5,448 nt of DNA from Desulfobulbaceae bacterium UBA5123 (GTDB lineage Bacteria > Desulfobacterota > Desulfobulbia > Desulfobulbales > UBA5123): assembly GCA_002415465.1 (NCBI GenBank), contig DHYT01000227.1:2119-7566 (forward strand), read 5' to 3'. Positions 1 through 5,016 of the stretch are shown here, one piece after another. Within the stretch, counting starts at the first letter, position 1; each line of letters starts with the position of its first letter. The translations under genes and the position numbers were made by a program. The notes below the pieces were generated by a model, which saw only the letters and a list, made by a program, of their open reading frames with translations, did no database searches and was not told where the DNA came from.

Positions 1-795
1 AAGGCCGCCCTGGTGTACGGCCAGATGACCGAGCCTCCGGGAGCGCGCGCCCGCGTTGCGCTTACCGGTCTTTCCGCCGCCGAGTATTTCCGTGACGAGG
101 AAGGCCAGGACGTGTTGTTCTTCGTTGACAACATCTTCCGTTTCACCCAGGCCGGCGCCGAGGTTTCCGCGCTCCTGGGCCGTATCCCTTCCGCCGTTGG
201 TTACCAGCCGACCCTGGCCACCGACCTGGGCGCCCTGCAGGAACGTATCACCTCGACCACCAAGGGTTCCATCACCGCGGTACAGTGCGTATACGTACCC
301 GCCGACGACCTTACCGACCCGGCGCCGGCCACCACCTTCGCCCATCTTGACGGAACCGTTGTTCTTTCCCGTCAGGTTGCCGAGCTTGGCATCTATCCGG
401 CCGTGGATCCCCTGGACTCCACCTCCCGTATCCTCGACCCCAACGTTGTCGGCGAGGAGCACTACCTTGTCGCCCGCGGCGTGCAGGTTACCCTGCAGAA
501 ATACAAGGACCTTAAGGACATCATCGCCATTCTCGGCGCCGACGAGCTTTCCGAGGACGACCAGAAGACCGTTGCCCGCGCCCGGAAGATTCAGCGTTTC
601 CTCTCTCAGCCCTTTACCGTTGCCGAGGTTTTCACCGGCATGAAGGGCAAGTATGTCAAGGTTGAGGATACCGTGCGCGGCTTCAAGGAGATCCTTGAGG
701 GCAAGCATGACGATCTGGCCGAGACCGCTTTCTATATGGTCGGCTCCATTGAGGAGGCCATCGAGAAGGCCAACAAGGAAAAGGCAGCAGCCTAG
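1..795 (+). CDS. atpD: F1Fo ATP synthase subunit beta, C-terminal part (5' end outside window)
   Basis: This is the catalytic beta subunit of the F1 sector, which makes or hydrolyses ATP at the alpha/beta interfaces on the cytoplasmic side of the membrane. The frame is open from base 1 and runs 264 codons to a TAG, about the last 55-60% of a usual 460-470-residue beta chain. The P-loop and catalytic glutamate region lie upstream of the window. Visible hallmarks, numbered from the first visible codon, are the [13 protein letters not shown] segment (6-18), the Walker B strand VLFFVD (38-43), the [18 protein letters not shown] stretch, and the DELSEDD motif (181-187), which is the C-terminal lever contacting gamma and epsilon. 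The tail [12 protein letters not shown] is typical of the family. The gene precedes atpC in the standard beta-epsilon order. No frameshift or missing motif is seen. The only uncertainty is the invisible N-terminus. Confidence 0.98.
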   Translation, partial: KAALVYGQMTEPPGARARVALTGLSAAEYFRDEEGQDVLFFVDNIFRFTQAGAEVSALLGRIPSAVGYQPTLATDLGALQERITSTTKGSITAVQCVYVPADDLTDPAPATTFAHLDGTVVLSRQVAELGIYPAVDPLDSTSRILDPNVVGEEHYLVARGVQVTLQKYKDLKDIIAILGADELSEDDQKTVARARKIQRFLSQPFTVAEVFTGMKGKYVKVEDTVRGFKEILEGKHDDLAETAFYMVGSIEEAIEKANKEKAAA

Positions 796-813
796 TCCAT
801 ACCGCGGATTGAC

Positions 814-857
814 GAGGGAGGCCGTTCATCCTCACCGGAGGACGGACGGCCGTCTTC
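814..857 (+). other. Strong imperfect hairpin in the atpD-atpC spacer
   Basis: The core arms are 820-833 and 838-851: 14 pairs with one A-C mismatch and one G-T wobble, closing a 4-base ACCG loop. The stem can be extended outward past one mismatch by 814-818 with 853-857, two of those pairs being G-T. No T-run follows directly; only four Ts occur at 866-869. It is therefore not a standard terminator. It lies after the atpD stop and before the atpC ribosome binding site (about 876-882), which it does not cover. A role in mRNA processing or stability, or in setting the epsilon:beta expression ratio, is inference. Confidence 0.6.
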
Positions 858-887
858 ACAAACCGTTTTGCACACAGAGGGATACCA

Positions 888-1307
888 ATGGCAGAGAAGA
901 TACAACTAGAAGTGGTTACTCCCAAGGGGGCCGTCTTCAGTGATGCGGTTGATATTGTCACCGCGCCCGGCTATGGCGGCGAATTCGGTGTTCTCGCCAA
1001 TCACGCCCCTTTTCTGAGCACCATCAAGACCGGCGTCCTCTCCTTCAAGAAGGACGGGGTTGAGGATCTGATGATGGTGAGCGGCGGCTTCTGCGAGGTC
1101 TCCAACAACAAATTGACCTTTCTCGTCGAGTCGGCGGAACGGGGCGGCGAGATAGATGTCGATCGCGCCCTGCGCGCCAAGGAACGGGCCGAGAAACGTC
1201 TGGCGCAGGCCCAGTCGCAGCAGGAAAAGATCAACCGGGCCAGGGCGGAGGGCGCCTTGCAGCGCGCCGTTTCCCGTCTGAAGGCCGCTGAACGGCAGGC
1301 CAAGTAA
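888..1307 (+). CDS. atpC: F1Fo ATP synthase subunit epsilon
   Basis: Epsilon is the small rotor subunit that sits with gamma on the c-ring, couples F1 to Fo and can inhibit ATP hydrolysis through its C-terminal helices. The 139-residue length is normal for the family. Residues 1 to about 85 form the beta-sandwich domain, with the typical start IQLEVVTPKGAVFS and the signature GEFGVLANHAPFLSTIKTGVL (31-51). Residues about 88-139 are the charged Arg/Lys/Glu/Ala-rich helical hairpin. IDVDRA at 89-94 fits the I/L-D-x-x-R-A motif known from ATP-binding bacterial epsilon subunits. The ATG at 888 is preceded by a purine-rich AGAGGGA (876-882) five bases upstream, and the family N-terminus starts here, so this start is favoured. 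It is the last gene of the atp operon in this window and is followed by a terminator. Confidence 0.97.
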   Translation: MAEKIQLEVVTPKGAVFSDAVDIVTAPGYGGEFGVLANHAPFLSTIKTGVLSFKKDGVEDLMMVSGGFCEVSNNKLTFLVESAERGGEIDVDRALRAKERAEKRLAQAQSQQEKINRARAEGALQRAVSRLKAAERQAK

Positions 1308-1335
1308 GGCTGTAGCCGAACGAAGACTTTGTCGA

Positions 1336-1380
1336 GGCAACAAAAAAGGCCGTGCAGATTGCACGGCCTTTTTTGTTGCC
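1336..1380. terminator. Bidirectional rho-independent terminator between atpC and cheX
   Basis: A perfect 21-bp inverted repeat (arms 1336-1356 and 1360-1380) has a 3-base loop, GAT. The GC-rich inner stem GGCCGTGCA/TGCACGGCC is flanked by a six-A tract on the left arm and a six-T tract on the right. An RNA from either strand therefore forms a GC hairpin followed by a U-run. It lies 28 bases after the atpC stop and 27 bases beyond the cheX stop on the other strand, so it suits both convergent genes. A second small stem, CCCTT-TCGG-AAGGG (1379-1392), abuts it on the cheX side. Confidence 0.93.
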
Positions 1381-1407
1381 CTTTCGGAAGGGTTGCGAAG
1401 GGCTAGG

Positions 1408-1881
1408 TCACGCCTTTTCGGAGAGGTTCGCCTCGATCACGAACTCACCGGCGTCGGTCTTGAACGGGATGAGAATGGTGGGCTGATCGGAATAGTGCGA
1501 AATCTCAACCCCCTTGCCCACCACCATGGTCGGGGTGGCAAGGTCGAATTTGTGGTTGAGCTTGGCGAGTTCGGCCTTGGCGCCGCCACAGATCATGTTG
1601 GTGAGCTCGCCCACCGCATCGACGATCTCGTCATCGATCTTGGCCTTGGGCTCTTCCATCAGCATGTTGGCTACGATCTTCAGGATGCATTTTTCGCTGA
1701 AGCTCACCACCATGGTGCCTGATACCGATTCCGAGGCCATGCCGATGATGCCGGTGACCTCACCATAGGTGGTGGCGCCGTCCTTCAGCTTGGGCTTCTG
1801 TGCCTGCACCGGGGTTTGCGCCATGGTTTCGATGACATTCTTGGTGGCATTCAGAAAGGGGTTTATGAATTCGGCCTTCAT
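1408..1881 (-). CDS. cheX: CheX-family chemotaxis phosphatase (CheY-P phosphatase)
   Basis: CheX-family proteins are cytoplasmic phosphatases that speed loss of phosphate from CheY-like receiver domains. The 157-residue product begins MKAEFINPFLNATKNVIETM, the usual CheX opening. It carries DDEIVDAVGELTNMICGGAKAEL around residues 83-105. Within this, E92 and N95 form the E-x-x-N catalytic pair of the CheC/CheX/FliY family. Only one such helix is present, which fits CheX rather than two-site CheC. The start chosen is the ATG at 1881. A TTG nine bases further upstream is in frame, but ACAAGG (1896-1891) abuts that TTG and is spaced nine bases from the ATG, and family N-termini match the ATG. 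No other chemotaxis gene is adjacent. It converges on atpC and diverges from the gltA-like gene. The target receiver cannot be told from sequence. Confidence 0.9.
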   Translation of the reverse strand: MKAEFINPFLNATKNVIETMAQTPVQAQKPKLKDGATTYGEVTGIIGMASESVSGTMVVSFSEKCILKIVANMLMEEPKAKIDDEIVDAVGELTNMICGGAKAELAKLNHKFDLATPTMVVGKGVEISHYSDQPTILIPFKTDAGEFVIEANLSEKA

Positions 1882-1890
1882 TATTTTCAA

Positions 1891-1896
1891 CCTTGT
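1891..1896 (-). promoter_or_regulatory. Ribosome binding site deciding the cheX start
   Basis: Read on the minus strand this is ACAAGG. It ends directly against an in-frame TTG (1890-1888), leaving no spacing, but sits nine bases before the ATG at 1881-1879. That spacing supports the ATG as the cheX start and argues against the longer TTG form. The match to the Shine-Dalgarno core is short. Confidence 0.5.
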
Positions 1897-2159
1897 CTAT
1901 ATCGAGGTAGTTAGAAGGAAATCTTTCATTAACTCTATAAGTTAGGCCAGTCTAGCATAAAGGAATAATGGATGCTAAGCCTTTTTTTGGGAAATGTTTC
2001 GCTTCCTGATTGAAATTGTCTTGCTTGCGACCGCGCTGCCCTGTTGCGCCGGCGAAGCGGATTTCCTTCCGCAACTGCATAATATGGATGAAATGATGTG
2101 CAAAACATATTACATTTTGAGGCCTTCTAACAGGCCGTATTGATGAACTTTTTGAATTA

Positions 2160-2178
2160 AATCCGCTGTCGGCGGATT
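2160..2178 (+). other. Leader hairpin just upstream of the gltA-like ribosome binding site
   Basis: A perfect 7-bp stem AATCCGC/GCGGATT encloses the loop TGTCG. It ends seven bases before the GAGGAGG ribosome binding site, which stays unpaired in this fold. It could affect leader stability. I do not match it to any known riboswitch or T-box, and no T-run follows. Confidence 0.4.
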
Positions 2179-2185
2179 GCATCTT

Positions 2186-2192
2186 GAGGAGG
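2186..2192 (+). promoter_or_regulatory. Strong ribosome binding site of the gltA-like gene
   Basis: GAGGAGG is a near-complete Shine-Dalgarno sequence, five bases before the ATG at 2198. Another ATG at 2194-2196 overlaps the spacer but is in a different frame and too close to the site. The motif and the family N-terminus together fix the start at 2198. Confidence 0.85.
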
Positions 2193-2197
2193 AATGA

Positions 2198-3601
2198 ATG
2201 GATACCAAGGAACGGATGGCAATACCCAGGCAGAAAACCACCGAGCTTTCCCCTGGGGAGCGGATTTCAAACTTCAACGAGGTGGTCGCCGGTTATGATC
2301 ATGCCACCGTGCTGCGCGAGGCGGATCGTTGCCTCCAGTGCAAGAAGCCGAAGTGCCGCGAGGGGTGTCCCATCAACAACGATATCCCCGGCTTTATCTC
2401 CCTGCTCCGCGAGGGCAAGATAGAGGAAGCGTACTGGCGTGACCGTGAGACCAACTCCCTGCCCGCCATCTGTTCCCGCGTGTGTCCCCATGAGTTTCAG
2501 TGCGAGGGCGCGTGCATCCGCGGCAAGAAGGGAGAGTCGGTGGCCATCGGCATGATCGAGCGGTATATCGTCGACTGGATGGTGACCAACAACAAGCCGA
2601 TCCTCAAGCCCTGCGCGCTGCCCAAGGAGAAACATGTCGCCATTGTCGGCTCCGGGCCGGCTGGCATGACCGCCGCCTATATCCTGGCCCATGCCGGGTA
2701 TCCCTGCACCATCTTCGACAGCCTGCCGGAGGTTGGCGGCATGTTGAGCATGGGGATCCCCGCCTATCGACTGCCCCGCAACATCATCAATGCCGAGTTC
2801 GATTCGCTGCGCAACTGCGGGGTCAAGATCGTTCCCAACGTCACCATCGGCAAGGACAAGACCATCGCCGATCTGAAGGCGGAAGGGTTTTCCGCCGTCT
2901 TTATCGGCGTCGGCGCCCATCTGAGCCGCAAGCTCGGCATCGACGGCGAGGATCTGGGCGGCGTGTTGCACGGCGTCGATTATCTGCGGCGGGTCAATCT
3001 CGGCGAAAAGCTCAGCCTCGGCCGCAACGTCGTGGTCTGCGGCGGCGGCAATGTCGCCATCGACTGTGCCCGCACCGCGCTCCGCACCGGCTCCGACAAG
3101 GTGTTCATCCTCTATCGCCGCACCAAGGCGGAGATGCCGGCCTCGCAGGCGGAGGTGCATCATCTGGAGGAGGAGGGGGTCAAGATCGAGATGCTGGCCG
3201 CGCCGGTGAAGATCCATGGCGAGAACGGCCGGCTCACCAAGATTGAATGCATCCGCATGGAGCTGGGCGAGTGCGACGCCTCCGGCCGCTGTCGGCCGGT
3301 GCCCAAGGATGGCTCCAATTTCATGATCGAGGCCGACGCCATCATCCCGGCGATCAGCCAGGACATGGACCCCACCGTCAACAACGGCGCCGATCTGGCC
3401 CTTGCCCGCTGGGGTACCTTTGTCGTTGACGAGGTCACCATGCAGACCTCCCAGGAAGGGGTTTTTGCCGGCGGCGACGCGGTACTCGGTCCCCAGACCG
3501 TGGCCAAGGCGATCTTCCAGGCCAAGGAGGCGGCGGAGTCCATCATCCGTTACCTGGAAGGGCGTGATCTCAAGGAAGGCCGGAGCGTGCAGGCCGAGTA
3601 A
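2198..3601 (+). CDS. gltA: Fe-S flavoprotein oxidoreductase of the GltD / GltA / NfnB family (NADPH-dependent glutamate synthase small-chain-like)
   Basis: Members of this cytoplasmic family pass electrons between NAD(P)H, FAD and iron-sulfur clusters, either as the small chain of glutamate synthase, as a stand-alone enzyme annotated gltA, or as NfnB of the bifurcating ferredoxin:NADP oxidoreductase. The length of 467 residues is normal. The N-terminal domain has eight spaced cysteines: C45, C48, C53 and C57 (CLQCKKPKCREGCP), then C92, C96, C102 and C106. An FAD-binding GSGPAG follows at 151-156 in VAIVGSGPAGMTAAY. The second nucleotide-binding site has GGGNVA at 282-287, then ILYRR and EMPAS. 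The C-terminal FAD contact is GVFAGGDAVLGPQTV (421-435). It appears monocistronic: a 316-base leader region before it and a terminator after it. No glutamate synthase large subunit or NfnA is adjacent, so family assignment is firm but the exact reaction is not; the symbol is the usual family name, not proof of glutamate synthesis. Confidence 0.85.
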   Translation: MDTKERMAIPRQKTTELSPGERISNFNEVVAGYDHATVLREADRCLQCKKPKCREGCPINNDIPGFISLLREGKIEEAYWRDRETNSLPAICSRVCPHEFQCEGACIRGKKGESVAIGMIERYIVDWMVTNNKPILKPCALPKEKHVAIVGSGPAGMTAAYILAHAGYPCTIFDSLPEVGGMLSMGIPAYRLPRNIINAEFDSLRNCGVKIVPNVTIGKDKTIADLKAEGFSAVFIGVGAHLSRKLGIDGEDLGGVLHGVDYLRRVNLGEKLSLGRNVVVCGGGNVAIDCARTALRTGSDKVFILYRRTKAEMPASQAEVHHLEEEGVKIEMLAAPVKIHGENGRLTKIECIRMELGECDASGRCRPVPKDGSNFMIEADAIIPAISQDMDPTVNNGADLALARWGTFVVDEVTMQTSQEGVFAGGDAVLGPQTVAKAIFQAKEAAESIIRYLEGRDLKEGRSVQAE

Positions 3602-3627
3602 GGGGTAGTCGAGACAGCGGTTGCCGC

Positions 3628-3667
3628 AAAGCCTCCTTCCGGCGTGATGCCGGCGGGAGGCTTTTTT
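3628..3667 (+). terminator. Rho-independent terminator of the gltA-like gene
   Basis: GCCTCC (3631-3636) pairs with GGAGGC (3656-3661). A 2x2 internal mismatch then leads to CCGGC (3639-3643) paired with GCCGG (3649-3653) around the loop GTGAT. Six Ts follow at 3662-3667, three of which can pair with AAA at 3628-3630. It starts 27 bases after the stop codon. On the minus strand the stem is followed by only three Ts, so it should act weakly for the convergent cyclase gene. Confidence 0.92.
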
Positions 3668-3702
3668 GTTGTCCGGGTAGGCGGCCTTCCGGGCGGATGC
3701 GG

Positions 3703-4968
3703 TTAGAGGTCGCAGCAATGGGCCATCACCCGGTTGCGGCCGTTGCTCTTGGCGACGTAAAGCTGTTCGTCGGCGAATTTCAGCATCTCGTCGAGGCTGT
3801 AGGCGCCGCCACCCGTGGCCACGCCGATGCTGGCGGTAATGTGGATCTTTTTGCCGCCGCCGATATCAACCGGTGTTTCCTCGATCAATCGTCTGATCCC
3901 CTCGAACAGCGTCTCAACCTTGTCGGGTGAAACCGCAACGGCAAGGATGCAGAATTCCTCGCCGCCCATGCGCGCCAGCACGTCGGTCTCCCGAATCCGC
4001 TGGGAAAGCAGCCGGCCGATGTGTTTGAGCGTCCGGTCGCCGGCGTCGTGGCCGTAGGTGTCGTTTACCTTCTTGAAGAAGTCAATATCGAGCATGCCGC
4101 ACGCAAGGGTGAATTTGCTGCGCACCGCGCCGGCAAAGAGCTTGCTGCCGAATTCAAAGAAATAGCGGCGGTTGTAGACGCCGGTGAGGTAATCCTTGAT
4201 GGCGGCATCCTTGATCGTCTGGATGTTGTAGAGCAGGTCCAGACACTGGTTGACCCGGCAGTAGAATTCCTCGGTGAGGAAGGTCTGCTTGATCAGGAAG
4301 TCGTTGGCGCCGTATTTGATGAAGTTGGCGGCCATGATCTGGTCGCCCTGCGATGAGATGCCGATGATGGCGAGTTCGTCGCGCTTGTGGGTGCGGCGGA
4401 TGGCCTGGGTCAGTTGCAGACCGTCCATCCCCGGCATGTTGAAATCGGTGACCAGCAGTTTGAGGTCGGGGTGGAGCGCCGACAGCGCAAGCGCCTCCGG
4501 GCCGGAGGCGGCGGCAAAGACCTGGAAGCGGTGCATCTTGAGGAGGTTCACGATCACCGACCGGAAGAAGCCGGAATCGTCCGCGACCAGGATCTTGGTC
4601 TGGCTGTTGCGTTCAAGGCGCTGCACCATGGTGACCAGGTAGTCGGGGGCGTCAGGGTTGTCCTTGAGGACATAATCCACCACGCTCTTTGACCAGACCA
4701 TCTCCCGCACGCCCTTGTTCAGGTTGCCGGTGAAAACGATCACCGGGATGTTTCTGGCCATGACCAGATCGATGATCTCGCCGTTGGGGGCGTCCGGGAG
4801 TTTGAGGTCGAGGATGGCGCAAAAAAATCCCGCGTCGGCATCGTCGAGCCGCTGGAGCGCCTCCGCCATGCTTTTGGCCCAGGTCACCTTGAAGTCGGCC
4901 GCGGTGAATTTCATCCGCAACAAGGCGCCGGCCGCATTACTGTCCTCAACCACCAGGATATTCTTCAT
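3703..4968 (-). CDS. Diguanylate cyclase response regulator, REC-REC-GGDEF (PleD-like architecture)
   Basis: The enzyme makes cyclic di-GMP from two GTP under control of phosphorylation by sensor kinases, in the cytoplasm. The 421-residue product has three domains. Receiver 1 (about 1-118) has acidic pair E8/D9, phospho-acceptor D54, T80 and K102. Receiver 2 (about 124-243) has D130/D131, D175 in TDFNMPGMDG, S205 and K227. The GGDEF domain (about 253-418) has DYLTGVYNRR (259-268), DIDFFKKVNDTYGHDAGD (294-311) and active-site GGEEF (335-339), an accepted active variant. RETD (326-329) lies five residues before GGEEF, the position of the inhibitory RxxD product-binding site. There are no membrane segments or signal peptide. 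The ATG at 4968 is preceded by GAGGGAGAGGA (4986-4976) with a seven-base spacer. The FGE-like gene lies 48 bases upstream on the same strand, so the two may be cotranscribed. The order resembles PleD, but orthology is not shown, so no symbol is given. Confidence 0.94.
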   Translation of the reverse strand: MKNILVVEDSNAAGALLRMKFTAADFKVTWAKSMAEALQRLDDADAGFFCAILDLKLPDAPNGEIIDLVMARNIPVIVFTGNLNKGVREMVWSKSVVDYVLKDNPDAPDYLVTMVQRLERNSQTKILVADDSGFFRSVIVNLLKMHRFQVFAAASGPEALALSALHPDLKLLVTDFNMPGMDGLQLTQAIRRTHKRDELAIIGISSQGDQIMAANFIKYGANDFLIKQTFLTEEFYCRVNQCLDLLYNIQTIKDAAIKDYLTGVYNRRYFFEFGSKLFAGAVRSKFTLACGMLDIDFFKKVNDTYGHDAGDRTLKHIGRLLSQRIRETDVLARMGGEEFCILAVAVSPDKVETLFEGIRRLIEETPVDIGGGKKIHITASIGVATGGGAYSLDEMLKFADEQLYVAKSNGRNRVMAHCCDL

Positions 4969-5016
4969 CGTGCCGTCCTCTCCCTCTGGATCGTTACTGC
5001 CGGGTTGTCGGGTCTT

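Larger units (their letters stand above)
1882..2197. promoter_or_regulatory. Divergent intergenic region between cheX and the gltA-like gene
   Basis: This 316-base stretch is AT-richer than the flanking genes and must hold promoters for both divergent genes. I find no coding sequence I trust. Visible dyads are TAACT-CTATA-AGTTA (1930-1944), TAGCAT/ATGCTA (1953-1958 and 1972-1977), GTTGCG/CGCAAC (2043-2048 and 2070-2075) enclosing GAAG/CTTC, CAAAA-N9-TTTTG (2101-2119), GGCCT/AGGCC (2121-2136) and AATCCGC/GCGGATT (2160-2178). The last two would lie in the leader of the gltA-like mRNA if transcription starts upstream of them. CATAAT at 2078-2083 resembles a -10 box, but I see no convincing -35 partner. 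No sigma-54 type GG-N10-GC element stood out. Regulatory assignments are inference. Confidence 0.45.

Noticed and set aside
56..643. 195-codon open frame on the plus strand inside atpD
   Set aside because: It is an out-of-frame reading of atpD, rich in Pro, Ser, Arg and Thr with no motif.
906..1364. 152-codon open frame on the minus strand
   Set aside because: It is antisense to atpC and runs through the terminator palindrome, with no recognisable protein features.
1393..1722. 109-codon open frame on the plus strand
   Set aside because: It is antisense to cheX, which has the catalytic ExxN motif and a family-typical N-terminus. The plus-strand product is rich in His, Gly and Val with no recognisable fold.
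2117..2143. TTGAGG and TATTGA as a sigma-70 promoter for the gltA-like gene
   Set aside because: The spacer is only 15 bases and the -10 match is three of six, so it is too weak to call.
1952..2182. 76-codon open frame on the minus strand in the divergent intergenic region
   Set aside because: It has no Shine-Dalgarno sequence upstream of its ATG, no recognisable motif and mixed composition. It would also begin within the leader of the gltA-like gene on the opposite strand. It is most likely chance, though a small gene cannot be fully excluded without conservation data.
2267..3718. 483-codon open frame on the minus strand, longer than the gene opposite it
   Set aside because: It lies almost wholly antisense to the gltA-like gene, whose Fe-S and nucleotide-binding motifs are unmistakable. 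The antisense product is a low-complexity run of Gly, Ala, Asp, His and Leu with no family motif, as expected from a GC-rich gene read backwards.
4021..4692. Several 100-120 codon plus-strand frames
   Set aside because: They are antisense to the receiver and GGDEF domains of the cyclase gene and show no motif of their own.
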